NCBI RefSeq assembly: GCF_050908995.1
Contig: NC_135126.1
Coordinates: 10,230,001 to 10,294,000, forward strand
Direction of reading: 5' to 3'
Length of the DNA: 64,000 bases
Origin: Andrena cerasifolii
Lineage: Eukaryota; Arthropoda; Insecta; Hymenoptera; Andrenidae
Shown here: piece after piece, positions 36,707-50,100 of the stretch
Layout: each line of letters starts with the position of its first letter
Numbering within the stretch: the first letter of the stretch is position 1
Translations under genes and position numbers: made by a program
The notes under the pieces: model-generated
What the model saw: the letters and a program-made list of their open reading frames with translations, nothing else
What the model was told of the DNA's origin: nothing
Database searches by the model: none

Positions 36707-39392
36707 GTTCACAAAATGGACAATCGGAACAAGTGATTTGTACACTTTTAAGAGACGTTCGTTCCGTTCTTTCAGCGTTTCGAGAATATTCGAGTTTTTA
36801 TCCGGGACGAGTATCGGCGAGATCCTTTCCCAGAGAAATTTACTTTTCCTTTCGCGACGACCGTAAAATGGAGCACGGGAAGTGCCTCGAACCGCGAGGC
36901 GTCCAGCCAATTTTCGAGAGCATCGTGCCGTTCGAACGCGAGCTTCTCCGTTCGCGTTTTACGATTCCCAATTGCGGCAGGAAATCGAGAAAACGCGGTG
37001 CTGGCGTCTCTGGAAGAAACTAAAAGGAATGGGAGAAGTATCGCCGCCTGCGCGCGAGAGCACAGCCGCGAAACTCTTGTTTCTCACGTGTCGAGGATTC
37101 GTCGAAGCCCACGGTTTCATTCTCAACCCCGTTCTTCCCATTTTCTCCCTCTCGTCTCGCCCTTTGCTCGCGCCCGCGACACAGACGGGCACCACGACGA
37201 GCACGTGCGATTTCCACCGTTCCTCTTGCTCGCCGTGCCGCGTAAAGCGCGTCGATAAACTGCAAGCTTTACTCAGGCATCACGGAGGCACTAAAGCCTT
37301 ATTCGAGGCCCTGCTCCGACGCTCGCCGTGCCACCGTGGCCCCTATTACGCCGTAAAATCAGCCTGCAGCACATCCTCGTTCTCGCAACTGCGTGATGTA
37401 CCTGCCGATGACGCGCGGTCGCTATCGTGCAATTATTTAAGATATTTGTGAAACAACGCACGGAAGCGTTTCTAGGACACCACATCCTCTGTGTCAACTT
37501 CTTCGTCGAATCCTGACGAGCATCGTGACTCACTAACCGCGACACGTAGCCCGAACTTTCCTCAGAATTCTAAAATCATCGACTAGTCTCGCAGCCGCGG
37601 GGACTCCGAGTGAATGGATCCTCTCGGTGCCTCTGTCTAACGTCCACCTTCGTGTCGATCGAAAGGGAAGGCCATTTCCTGCTTGCGATTTACATCCTCG
37701 CGATTTTTCAGCGGGCCAGACGTCTGGGAATCGCCGCGATCGTCACGTGCGCCGAGACGGACGGGCGAGCTCGGAAGAGCGACGAGAGCCAAGCTCGGAA
37801 GCACCGCGGAATGCGCGAAAGGGGGAAGAAAGACGGTAGGCAGGGGTTGGGAGGGGACCGCGGCAGTGCGGCTAATACATTATTGCATTACGCACAACTA
37901 GGTAGGTAGTTAATTTAGCGGTGGCATGCCTCCATCGCCGGCCGATTGCTTCTTGTATTGCCTTCCACCAGTCATATGCATAATGTAATTGACTTCATCC
38001 CGCGCTACCACGCTTTTCGCCTCGTCGCTCGGCTTTACTCTCGGCCCCGTCCTCCCCACGCGCCCTGACCATCCTTCCTCTTTTTTACTTCCCTTTTCAC
38101 TGGGCGCCCACTGCGCCTCTTCTGTCTATCCTCCGCGATACGAGGAAGCCTACAGCCGAGATGTAACCGTGGTCGATCCATCGCGGATAGATTTCAGCCG
38201 CCCGATGTTTATTCAGTGTCTCGTAAGGGGGTACAGTTAATGCATGATAGGTGAAGCGGTGTATTTAAGTTTTAAGTAAGTGGGTAATACGCCGAAAAAG
38301 GGGAAGGCGGGCTAGAATACCAGCAGGGGTGCCGTTTCTTTCTTTCCTCGCGTTAAGTGCATCGACCGCTATATTCGGTAGCCGAAACAGGGGCTCGGAT
38401 TTCATACCACTTGAGTATGCCCCGTGAAGTTCATCGTATAGCGTGCAACAGCCATCGCACATGATACGTCCGGATGTCAAGAAGAGGCAACCAGCCCCCA
38501 GGAGGCATCCGTAGATCTCTCGTTCCCCACGAACAATGCATATCCAGTTAGCCGGTTAATTGCGCGAATACCGCGCGGAATTACGAATGACGGATAGAAA
38601 TACCGTTCGGATCGATCCCAGGCTCGTTTTCCCCTTCAGGAATAGCCTTGCGTAGGTACATTCTCTTTTTCTGTCGTCCAATAAGCAATATATTACTGGC
38701 TGCCGCCTCCTGGAGACGTTTATAACAGTACGCGGGAGTGCACAGGAACGATCATCTCTATGACTGCCGCGATTTTTGTCCGATTTCTCGAGTTTGTCGC
38801 GGGCCGGCTGGATTTTTCCTGCTAAGGCGTTGTCTGAAATTAAACCGCGACAAACGCGTTGTTTCCGGAGAAATTCAACGAGACGAGGGACGTTATTTTT
38901 TACTCCGCGGTTTAAATCGACTGCGAAAGGGGCGAGGGAGGGCAGACAGAAAGAGAATTTCATCGAATCACGGTTATGCTCACGACGCGTGACGGAATTC
39001 TGATGGATCGTGGTCGCGGGTCGTTACGGCGTAATTGTCTCACGGGTATATGTATGTATACCTGGCCCGATATATGTGTCCAATGAACCAGAAAGGTCAG
39101 TTTAATGTTTCAACGACTCTTTACGCTGACAGGTATGTCAGGGGTTACGGACGACGCAACGATCCTGGTGACCCCTACCATTGCGGCAATCCAAGTCGTT
39201 CCGCGCTCGAAACGATTTCGTCCGTGGCCGTTGTTCACTGTTTGGAGTGTTTGGACGGCCAGCAACGGAAACGAAATGGATTGTTCTTTAAGCCACATTC
39301 CCACATGGATGATTCAACGTTAAAACACGATATATTGGAAGTATGAATAGACAAATTCAACGAATTGCTTGCACGAAAGTGATGAAAGTTAC
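36707..39392. other. gene-free GC-rich DNA
   Basis: No recognisable gene or mobile element. The longest frames (for example 36882-37451) are Ser/Arg-rich and give no family signal. Confidence 0.5.
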
Positions 39393-39425
39393 AATAATAA
39401 TAATAATAATAATAATAGTAATAAA
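39393..39425. repeat. (AAT)n microsatellite
   Basis: About eight uninterrupted AAT units followed by a broken copy (AGTAAT). A simple trinucleotide repeat with no sign of function. Confidence 0.95.
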
Positions 39426-40164
39426 TCGACTTTATTCATCACAAATTACATAAATTACGTGATAAATGGCCGAGGTTCAGCATACCTGCTGTTTTGCAAT
39501 CTACGTAGCCAGAGAATTCTTCAACGATTCTACCCAATTTTCCTAGGAGAATCACTACCCGCGAATATCAGCGGGCAAGTGACGCGGCGCAAGCTACAGC
39601 GCAGCCCGAAGACCAGAGTAGTGATCGTGAAAACAGGCGAACGATAAGTTAAATCAAATTAATTAACGGCGGAACAACTCTATATCTTATACGCGAAACG
39701 TATCTCTTTTACATCGAACCCTTCCCCTTTTTATTCTTTCCACGAACCGAGCCCGGCCGAGCGCCGTGCCCCCTGCACAATACGTTGCAGCGTCGGCGAT
39801 AAGGATTTTCGGTACCATTTCTCCCGTGGGTCGCCCACACGCGGACGTATCGCTAATTACACCCGGTTATCGGGACGGAACGAGGGAACCCTCTCACCCT
39901 CTCGCGTTCCTTTTTTCGCGTCTCATCGATGGCCGATCCGCGATAAATGTCTTTATGCGGACCCGGGGCAGGAACGTAGTGCGGGCCGTGCCCTCGTATC
40001 TCGCCGGCAGCCATTTCTCAAAACGTTCCCGAAGTAAACTGTTGCAAATTAAGGTTGCACAAGGAGCCAACGGTCATTTCTCAAGCTGTCTTCCCGCATA
40101 AATTATTGCAAACGAAACGCCGCGACGAAAGAAACGCATAAACTGCCCACCCCCTGTTCACTTT
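39426..40164. other. gene-free stretch
   Basis: No gene recognised. The composition moves from A/T-rich near the microsatellite to CG-rich by 39750. Confidence 0.5.
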
Positions 40165-40240
40165 CCTCTCTCTCTCTCTCTCTTTCTCTCACTCTCTCTC
40201 ACTCTCTCCCTCTCTCTTGCTCTCTCATTCTCTCATTCTC
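40165..40240. repeat. (CT)n microsatellite
   Basis: A CT-dominated tract of about 75 bp with scattered TTTC, ACTC and ATTC interruptions, followed by a longer pyrimidine-rich stretch to about 40335. It is the opposite-strand equivalent of the GA tracts at 4687 and 60174. Confidence 0.95.
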
Positions 40241-43200
40241 CTCCGGTGCACACGATCTCTTTTTCGCCCTACACGTTCCTTCGCCCCTTCGTACCCTCCC
40301 TCCTTCGCTCGTTCTCGTTCGTTTCTCCCGTTCGCGACTTGTTACATCGGTCGGAGCCGATATCACCGCTAATCCGGCAGGTAAGAGAGAAATAAACGGG
40401 CGAGTCAGCGGCGACGGTTTTCGACAACGCTGCGAGAACTGTCGATTATCGAGGGCTACTCCCTCCCCCCCAGCACTGTTTCCAGGGCAGCGTCGTAAAT
40501 TAAGAAAAATGTTGTCGAGCCGTTCTCTCTCTCTTTCATTGTTTACCTGACTTAATTGACCGTCGACGGGGGATAGGATACCGAGGGTAAGAGAGGAAAT
40601 TAATGGGCCGTTCTTAACTTACGGTGCGGGCAGCGGGAATTTCTCGTGGCGGGGCCTCGGTTAACGACTGATTGGATTACGTACCTGCAACAGAAAAAAC
40701 GGACGGTAATTAGAAACGTTGGACTCGAAGAATTTCGGCCACGTTATGTTTACGACGCAGCATCTCTCTCGTGGCAGCTTATTACCATAAATTTTGTGGG
40801 TGGTTATTCATGCAACGTCGAGGGTCGAGCGAAAGAAGCTCGTATGGATGCGTTATTGTGACAAATGCGCGTTTCAACCCTCCTCGCGTTGCGCGTGTGT
40901 GCGATCCTCGTTACGTAACTGGGTAGTGTGGGGTCTATTTAATGACCTTTGACAACTTATTCTCTCCGCGAGTGGCTACATATATCATTGCTGGACTACT
41001 TCTCTGCCCGCGCCGTTCCCGATACCACGCCGAGAGTGTCAAAGGTTAATTCAAATTTCTTTGGTCCAGTGGCGTCATTCGGGTCGCGCAAAACCGTTGT
41101 ATTTAGATTGCAACGAGTACACCGGGGGCTGCAGGACGTTAAACGAACCAGCAGAAATTCCTCTCGTTAAGCTTTCGCTAACGGGGACTGCCGAGACATT
41201 TGTAAAGCTTCTGATTTCGAGCGGCCTCCCAGGGGTTTTCTTGGTTTTCAAAACTTCCCGCATTTAGTTCGTAATAACCGAGGAGTTGGAGCGCGAATAA
41301 TTATAACCCACTTAAGGATCGCGTCTCCTGTTTCGAGGAGGGAAGGAGTGCTTTGGAGAAACTGCCACTTATCGATGACGATGATATTCCCGGCTAAAGT
41401 TTCTCAAAGTAACATTAAAATATCCCACCGACTGCGCCTACCCTCGCAGAATCATTCCCACTTAACGACTCGTTCCCGACATCCCACCAAATATCAAAGG
41501 AAAAGCACTCCTCCGTTTCTCCTCCGGGACTTTCCTCATTCCCAGAAAGTTCGCCGTAGAACCACCCTCCCACTATATGGGAACAAATAGCGGATCGAAG
41601 AGCGCCGCGCGGCAGACGTGCCGTAAATTAATTACCCAGCGAAACGGCGATCACACGAGAAACAGTAGTTTATTACGGCCAGGAACGAGGTTGCTCCTTC
41701 GAACAAAAAACGCCCCGCGAAGGGGGTGCGATGAAAGACGAATTCCGAGCCCGCGCGAAGAAGCGACAGGCCCGCCGATGTAACACACCAGCACGGGCGG
41801 GTTAATTCGATGAAAATTGCGAGGCCGTCTGCCCTTATCCATCAATTTTAATTCAGCCACCGGCCCACCCACCGAGGGTGCGCCGCCCCTGGCAACTTCC
41901 GCTCGCGGTCTTTCCGTGGAAAAAAAGCCCTCCTCCCTCTCTCACCGCTGGCACCCCCTCTTCTTCCCCTCCAATCTCGTTCTCCTTCCGCACTTTCATT
42001 CTCTCGCCCATTCAACGCGTTATGCACGGATGCGAGCAGAACGAACGAGGTGCCACGAGCCACGAAAATCTATTAAGTCCCGACCCGAAACAGGCCTCGG
42101 CGACTCGCGCGGCGGAACCTCAGCCCGTCGAACCTCTAGAGCTCTAGCCGTAAGCGGATGGTTGTCGAGTTAAAAGCCGCGAATTATATTTACGACTTAT
42201 CTGACTGGCGGTTGTCGAGGCGGCAGCCATTAACGCGGAAGCCACCCCCTTGGACAGGAGCGCGCCAGCGAACGTTCCCCGCCGCTTCATCTATCGCGTA
42301 TCGCGATCCCGGCCGTTTGATGTCGCGGAACGAGCGATGCTTTTACTCGTTCCCCGAGCGAATGTCGTTTGAGGCGAGCGACGGACTCTGTCTCCTCTGA
42401 ACGAAGCGTTAACTCGTCGAGGGATATCGCGAGTCTTCTGCCGACCAGACCCTGCCGTAACCTATTTCTCGTGGCTCTTCGTGGCACCCCCCTGAGGATC
42501 GTTAACTGATTCACTGCCCCATTTCGGGGGCTGCTTTTCAGCAGGTCCGTTTGCTTGCACGATTTCGACCGTGATCGACGCCGCGGATTTACGAGGTCGA
42601 AATTACGCTCATCGACGTCCGTCACGATGACATCGGCGTTCTGCCGTGATTTATAGACCGGAAGAGGCTTTGTTGCGCCCGGAATATCGACGAGGCCCCG
42701 GCTCGCCAAGAGGATTAGGCATCGGGCGTCTTCGGGCTTACAGGCTCGCAATTATGACGCGTCTACCTGCTCCGAGTGTCAGCTTTTTCCCTCCGCCTGG
42801 GATCCAGGAGACAATGTTCTGGCCCCCTTCGATCAGCATAAATTAGAATAAATAACGAACCTCACAATCCGTCGGAATTATCATAAACCGTGAAATTGGG
42901 TGGTAAAGAAAATCGTTTCCCAGTCAGCCCTGTCAACTGTACAATTTATACCTCCATGGAGTTTTCCGTTTGCCGGAAATGTACAAAGCTGCGAAACGTT
43001 AATCCTTTGAGACCCTTCTGGCCGCGGGTCTTCGAAGGAAGGCGAGCTTCGTCCCAAAAAAGCCATCCTCAGTGCGTCTTTACGGCAAAGAGAACTATTT
43101 CCGGATAACCTCTTTTGGAAAGGAGGTCTACCCGGGAAAACGGTTCGGAACAACGGGAACGATCGTCGACCGGGGGTTGTAAATATCGGGGTTGGTAACT

Positions 43201-43474
43201 TCCGTCTGTCCTGGAACGATGTAAACGCCGCGGCACCGCCCTTAGCTCGCACTTTTTTGCTGCGGAGACTCCAGCGTCAGCAGTCGCCCGATGGTCCGAT
43301 GTCCCTCGAACCGCCCCCTTCGAGGATCCCTCTTTCTCTGTCGGTTAACGGGGTTGTAATACACCGTAATTCACCGGGATTATTACTGCCCGTAATAATT
43401 CCCCGTCGGTGCAGCCGTCGGTGAAACTTCTCTCTGTGCAGCCCCGTCCATCGCCGCCGGGACTGCGGGACGAG
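40241..43474. other. gene-free GC-rich DNA
   Basis: No gene recognised. CAG followed by GTAAGA at 40378-40386 and TGTTTCCAG at 40480-40488 are isolated splice-like strings in the wrong order to define an exon between them. Confidence 0.5.
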
Positions 43475-43479
43475 CGCCG
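43475..43479. repeat. target-site duplication CGCCG, left copy
   Basis: The five bases CGCCG directly abut the left CACAGTG terminus and are repeated directly after the right terminus at 44129-44133. A 5-bp GC-rich duplication is characteristic of Transib insertions. Confidence 0.9.
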
Positions 43480-44128
43480 CACAGTGGGACGGATCGACGT
43501 TTAGCATTCAGTTCATTTCTTACATATTTCATCATTTAATGATTATAATCTAAGATTACAGGTAATATATTGTATAATAAATACAATAATCATTTTTTTT
43601 CTCGTCGCTCTTTTTAATAATGGGACTTCAAGAGTCCCTTCATGTTGATTTTCATATATATATACATTCATATATATGGATCGGGGCTTATTAAAAAATT
43701 ATTTAGAACATCTTGATTTGTCATTTTTCGGCTGCTCTTTTTGCATATAATTCGCAGTAGTTTTTAAAATTATTATTTCGGGCGTTCTGGACTTCCTCAG
43801 TTAAATATTCTAAAAAAAATTTTAGATTTGCATTTTTAGAAAATGATCAGCTTTTACACATTGGAATAGTTTTAGTTAGTCTTTTTCTTGTAATGAAAAA
43901 TATAAACACTTATATTCTATTGCCAAATTAACTTCAATATATATATATATGGAAATCAACATGAAGGGACTCTTGAAGTCCCATTATTAAAAAGAGCGAC
44001 GAGAAAAAAATGATTATTGTATTTATTATACAATATATTACCTGTAATCTTAGATTATAATCATTAAATGATGAAATATGTAAGAAATGAACCGAATGCC
44101 TACCTAAACGTCGATCCGTCCCACTGTG
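43480..44128. mobile_element. Transib-type MITE with long inverted arms
   Basis: A 649-bp A/T-rich element with both ends CACAGTGGGACGGATCGACG. The inverted arms run about 175 bp inward and are almost identical, differing by a 5-base insertion near the right end, one or two substitutions and T-run length. The centre (about 43660-43935) is unique A/T-rich sequence without coding capacity. It is flanked by a perfect CGCCG duplication. Established knowledge: Transib termini start with CAC(A/G)(A/G)TG-like heptamers resembling V(D)J recombination signals and make 5-bp GC-rich duplications; every visible trait fits. The intact arms and duplication suggest a fairly recent insertion. It is non-autonomous. 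Confidence 0.88.
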
Positions 44129-44133
44129 CGCCG
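44129..44133. repeat. target-site duplication CGCCG, right copy
   Basis: Directly follows the right terminal CACTGTG and matches the left copy at 43475-43479 exactly. Confidence 0.9.
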
Positions 44134-47100
44134 AGGGGGTTGGCCGGTACGCTTTGCCCCACGAGAGGCTGCGCAATCTCTCCTTTTGCAGAGCCCCGCG
44201 GTTACGCGTTGGCAAGCGGAAAGGGATGGTTATTAGACACGAAGGACTCGACTTCAACCGGCCAGATCCATCGTCAACCTACGCCGTTTCCTGGATACGC
44301 GTTGGTTTACGCTGGGTTGCGTGCCCGTGATCGCTCGCGCCCTCCGTCGCCTCTTTGCCAACCGACCCCTCCAGCCCCGTGGTTTTTTAAAGGGACGTCG
44401 AGTACGAGAACGAGAAGTTCGATTACGACGGTGCAGGATATCTCTTGTTCGCACCATCGTCCCCTCGTCCTTTCCGGCAGCGCTGCAGAGTGGAGGAGTA
44501 ACGTAGGCAGCAATGATATAGAGTGAGAGAGGGAGAGAGGGATGTATTGATAGGAGAGAGGAACGTGGCAGAGACAGAGAGGGAACAGGCTCTTTGGCTC
44601 CAGAGTGTAGACAGTGGTAGGTGCGAAGTGCGTATGAATTTCATACGAGGGTTGTAAATCTTTCTCCTTTTATAATCCCTCTCCGTCTGCGCCTCTGTTC
44701 CTCTCGTTCGCTCTTGCCGCTCTCCATGGCGCGGTACCCTCTCTCCTAGGAGGGACGCCTCTATGGGGGTTGAGTCTCGCGCTGAATGCATTCGTGCAAG
44801 CCGTAGGGTGCCGTCTATGGAAATAAGGGTTCGAAGCTGGCTGGAGAAAGAATCAGCGTAGGAGAGGAAACCAGATGGCCGAGGGAACCGCGGGGGTCGA
44901 AGGAGATAGGAAGAGAACGCGGAAGACGTCTTCCGTGTATATACTCTCCTTCCTTCCACCACTTCACCCACCTCCCCCGTTTGTCGCCAGAACCACCACC
45001 TCTGTGCCCAGCTCCATCGTCGCGTCCTCTCAATTATTTTTCCACCCTTTGAGCCAGCACGCTCAAAGTGGAATCCGTCCGCGTTAATGAGGCACCGTTA
45101 CGTAGTTTCTTTTTCATCCTAGGCCAGCACCAGCGACCAGTTACGTACCCCGAAGATAACCGCCGCACAAGCTCACCGGGTTTATGGGTCATAGAGTGAA
45201 TGGGGACTTGGACACGGGTTTTATCGCGAGCCTCTGCAGTTCGTCCCGAGATACATTCCTCTCTAACCGAGACTCCTCCTTTACCCTCATGGGGTATTAA
45301 GCGGCTGGGTATGGCGGGAACGTGGAAATTGTTAATAACAAGCGCTAGGCCCGCGGTAATGGAACACTTTCTTCTCCATTACAGCTTAGACGCTGCCGGG
45401 ACGAGGCCTGGGGCTGGATCCCTCGCCTCGCGAACTCCAGCGAGCTTCGCCGTATTTATACCCGGGTTTTTCGTTTGCACAGTGTACGCAGGTGACACCT
45501 GGTATTGATTTTAGCCGTGGTCGCGGGAAAATTAATTGCATCTGTGGTTAAAGAAACGCCAGACACTGTAGGTCCGTGACATTTGTGGTTTCCGATAAAG
45601 TCACCGCGATTTGCGGTCATAGATATTGGATTAACATACGCGACATAGCGGAGAATTATTTTCCGCGCGTTGTAAAGTACCGTACACGATCCTCGCACAC
45701 TTTTACGGTACGTTGCGCGCGGAAATGGCTCCTGTAGATAATTTATACCTACTCAAGTTCGCTGGTATTTCTTTCGCTGGATAATTTGACATTATGAAAA
45801 CACTTTTACCGTCAGCCTATCGCGGCAGCTCGCTCGGAAAACCAGACACTTGTCATAACACCTGTCACCGCACTAGTCTCAGGGGAGAACTGAGCTTTCA
45901 CGCTTCCGTGGTGCGCTCGCTCGATATTCGTCGCAGCATCGAGCAGCTGAAAGTTTCGTATCTTAAAAACCAAGCTCGACCTGGATGCATCGTCCGTTGC
46001 ACCAGCTCGCGCCATGTGAAACGAATATCGCGTGCACCTAAACGGAAAGTAAAAGCTGATTGGTTTCGCGGCGCAAGTGGCGCGGCCGACCTTCACGAAG
46101 ACGACTCTCGGTGCGCGCGAGAAATCAATTAAGCCGATGAATATATATTGGCTATTAGACAGTGGGCGTGTGTCCTGGCCGCGCGTTAATAATGTATGAC
46201 ATGTTCTTGCAGTATTGCTTCGGGCAATCATTTCGAGCCACACTCCACCGGCAGCCACCGCTAATGGGATGCACCCCACGACAGACTTTACCCATTGTTG
46301 TCCCATAGGTGCGTGTATCTTCCCTGACCTTCGACATGGGCTTCTACACGGGCCAGATTTCCCCTCGTAAAAGTTTGATCCCGTGATTACGGGCGAAGCG
46401 AGAACGAGGAAACCCGCCCGTGGCCCGCCGCGCAGGGGTGGGCCGTCGCCTGTAAATGCTTCTCGAAGGAATTAACCGCGATTTACGGGGTAACGCGATT
46501 TAGGCATCGGCAGGAATTTCCCTCGGAAAGATTTATTCCGCTACCGACTGCCAACGTTAACCCGTTTTAACTTTTCGCCGGATTTCGGAACTTCTACAAG
46601 TCTGGCTCGCTGGTTCTCGGTTCCAAAGCACTTCTCCGCTGTCGCACGTGAAACGAAAAGTCAGCTCCGGGGAGGAATTCGAAGGCGAGGGAAGATGGAA
46701 ATTCGTGCTCGATTAGATAATAGACGGTAGTCCCGGGAGACAACTCGTTCCAGCTGGGAGAAAAGTGGAATGCCCTGTAAGACATGGGACAACTTATCTG
46801 CATTTCGTTGTGTTCCCGGCGTTCGAGCGGTCGCGCGCGCCCGCCATGGTTTCGTCGTAAAAGCACAGCGGAGTGCTATTTTATGGCAGGTTAAATATGG
46901 TTGTCATCCCAATGATAACTCAAACATTTCTCAAGTCGTCAAACTGTCATCCCCGCTGGTTTTCTGTACCTTTCACTCGTCACTGTCTGCTCTTTTAGTT
47001 GTACATGGGATGGAAACAAAAAACAGAGAACCCTTCTGTTTAAGAAGCCTTGCATTGGAAGGTAGTGACCTGAATTTTCAGAATATTTGATACGTGTATT

Positions 47101-50100
47101 ATTAGTAAAAGTTCGACTTTCATTTGGGTTACCTGTGTTAAGTGTGATGCAGAGTGACTTATTCGAAAAGGTACTTGACAAGTCTTACTGGAAATGGCAC
47201 AGAATTTCGGTCTAAGATCACGGAATGGTTTTATAATAGAAGCAGTGACGTTTGATCGTTCCTAATCCTTTTTCTGACTTCGTGACGTCTGCTTCCTGCT
47301 CCAATCGGGAAGGCGCTAATTGTGTAAAATTTCATACGTTCCATTTAACATGGTTGAAACGAAAGCTTTATATTTCTGGGAGCTCCGTTCTCGGACCGTG
47401 CTGCGATCCAGTTTCCACAACGGCGGTTCATTAACTTAATTTAACAACTCCATCCAACGTTACAGAGCCCTCAATCCTCAGAAATATAATTAAACTTAGG
47501 TAGGTATTCTCGACGAAGTTAAAAACACTTTCATAAATTCTCAAACAGACAAGAGGCAAGAATAACTACTCGGTACTCATAAATTCCTAGGAAACATTCC
47601 ATCAAAGGTGCTAATCTCACCAATACTTCCTCCCAGAGCGCACGAAAGAAGAAATACCGCCAAGAACGCTTTCCACAGTCGTCCCGACCTGGATTAAAAA
47701 TCGAATTAAGAAACGACACCGAATAGAAACGCGTCGTAAAATCGAATCCCGCGGTGATCTCTCCGGTTCGAAGAATTCGAGGCATTTCATTCCCCCTTAT
47801 CAAGCTCGTTTTATTATCTCAAAGCCGGCGGGTACCGAAAAAAAGTATCGGGAGACCGAAAATCTGCCCGTGTTCCCGGTATCTTAGCTGGCCTCTGCGT
47901 CTGAAGCCAATCGCCACGCGCAAGCTAAGGTTTCCCCAAGTTCCGTTACAGGGGAACGAAGGATGGACCAATAGACGAATGGACAGCTTAGCGGTGCCGT
48001 TATCTGGGCAAGGGTTTTAGAGCCTAATCTGGGTTCTACGAGGATACGGTGTGCGTCAGTGGCTCGCTCTCCTGGCTCGCCGTTACGTACATATATGCAC
48101 GGGGCACAGGTACAGAGATAGCCAGGTATATCCTTAGGTCCTGCCTTCGAGGACGCATTTGTCACTCTCCAGCTGACACCGCTGAGACAATGCGAGATTA
48201 CCGGCCAATACAGCCCTGTTCCATTCGAGCTCAACGCGTCCTGCGGAGAGATGTGTAATTCTGGACCGAATCTGCGCGTATCAAATGGGAGAAAACTCTT
48301 TCACTTGAAATATGTCCCTTCTCCTCGACATATCTGGTGTTTCATTCGATAAGTCTTAAGTGCGAAATTCTTTTATTTCGGTGGAACTCGAGATAGGTAT
48401 ATAATTCTGCGTATCTGTAGATCTTTTTGTTCCGAGGGGTTTAGGTCCTTGATTAATCAGATCCTTGTAGTAATAGGTCCGCTGGTTGCGTTCGAATTGG
48501 AAGCTAATTCTCTAATGGCTTGCCATTTCGTTTCACCTAGAGTACTCCAGAAAAGGCGCTCTCTTCGTAATAAGTCAAACGATCCATCTATCAAACAGAT
48601 CCCTTTCTCCGAGAACAAGAGGCTACCACGGAGCTCGCGTCTCCGAGTCGCGCTCCAATCAGCCGGGGTGAGTCGGTACGTACGTACCACGGAAAAGCTT
48701 TCGTCGAAATCGTCCCCGATACAATCGAGCCGGTCGAGTGAGACTCCGAGAGGATAAAGCATCCCGTCGGATGCCCGGCCCCTTTTTTTCCGGCCACGTC
48801 GCAGGGAAACTCCTCTACTAATCGAAAACAAAAGGTCTTCGGCGGTTCGATCCGTTTCACTCGACGGACAGCAAAGGGATAGAGGTGGGGACGGTGCGTC
48901 TGTTCCGTGATTACTTTCGCCTTTCCGCGTCGATGTACGTAATCCGCCTACTCGTGCAAGTCCGTTCGAACTCCCCTGATTTTCGACGGGTCGATGAGGA
49001 GGGCATAATAACCCAAATCGCGAGGGGGAAGGGCAGCGCGTAGCCAGAAACAGAAAGGAGCTGGATTCTTGAAAAGTGGGCTGGCCCGATTTTCCAGCGC
49101 AACGGCGGAGATCAAGGACAAAGGGAGATTTTTAGCTGGTTGTCCGCTGGGTCCCCAAAGAGGGGCGACTAGGAGGCATCGCGGTCTGCCGACGGAACAC
49201 GGCAGAGCGAAGCCCTGGAGGGTCTTCTGCGGATAATTCTGTGGAATCCTCCCGTGGCTGATAAGTTCCTTGGAGAAGACGAGGGACTTTCCCGTGCTTA
49301 AACAGCGTCGTCTCGAACGGTTTCAACGGGGGGCCGCCTTTTTTCAGTAGCCCTGGCAAATCGGGGCTGTCCTGGCTAGGCACCAGTCATAACGATGCCT
49401 TGTTAATATCTCGGACGACAGGCTGGTAGCAGGAGGGTGGCTTGAGTGCATCCGTGGGCATTGTGAACGCGGTCGGAGCCCCCCGCGAATCCTGAAATAT
49501 TCAAGGAGTCGTCGTCGTCGACGTCGACGCCGACGACGTTGCGCCCCCCCGAGGCCTGTACTCTCTCTTTCTTTCTGTCTTTGTGTGGCTCCTTCCGCCC
49601 CTCCCTTGGTCTTCTCTTCTCTACACTCGCCCTATCGCCCCGCTTAGCCGAAAGAGGGGTCGGTAAATCTGATAAGGACTCTCTGATCCTTACCACGATG
49701 ATGCTAGCCGCCGGCTACGAGGATCGAGCCCTGCCTCCATATCGACCTGGCCACGGTCCGTACTTCGGCCTAGTCATCGTCTGCCGCCATTAAATTTTTA
49801 TTGAATTAGAGGTTCGAGGGAACGGCGCACGTGAAAGCAGCCTTCACGACGGCAGAGGCCGAGTGATCGTGATTAGGTGTTCCAAATTGTTTGACTAAAC
49901 GAGGAGTAATACCCTCCGCCCAGGGACGATTTTTCGTCAGATCCCGACGCCCCGATAACGCCGGCCACGGCGGAGTATCGTAACCCGAGACGTACGAAAT
50001 CGCCGACCCGACTTTCGGTAATCCCGTCGATTTCGCTAAGTATACGGTAATTTCTCGCGCGTTGTCATTTCTCCGCTCTGAAACGATCATCCCCGCTCTT

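Noticed and set aside
36882..37451. 189-codon open frame on the plus strand
   Set aside because: No recognisable domain, composition-driven Ser/Arg/Pro content, no splice or promoter support.
40378..40490. donor-like CAG/GTAAGA followed by acceptor-like TGTTTCCAG, suggesting a small intron
   Set aside because: No coding frame continues across it and the flanking sequence is repeat-like; the signals are too common to support an intron.
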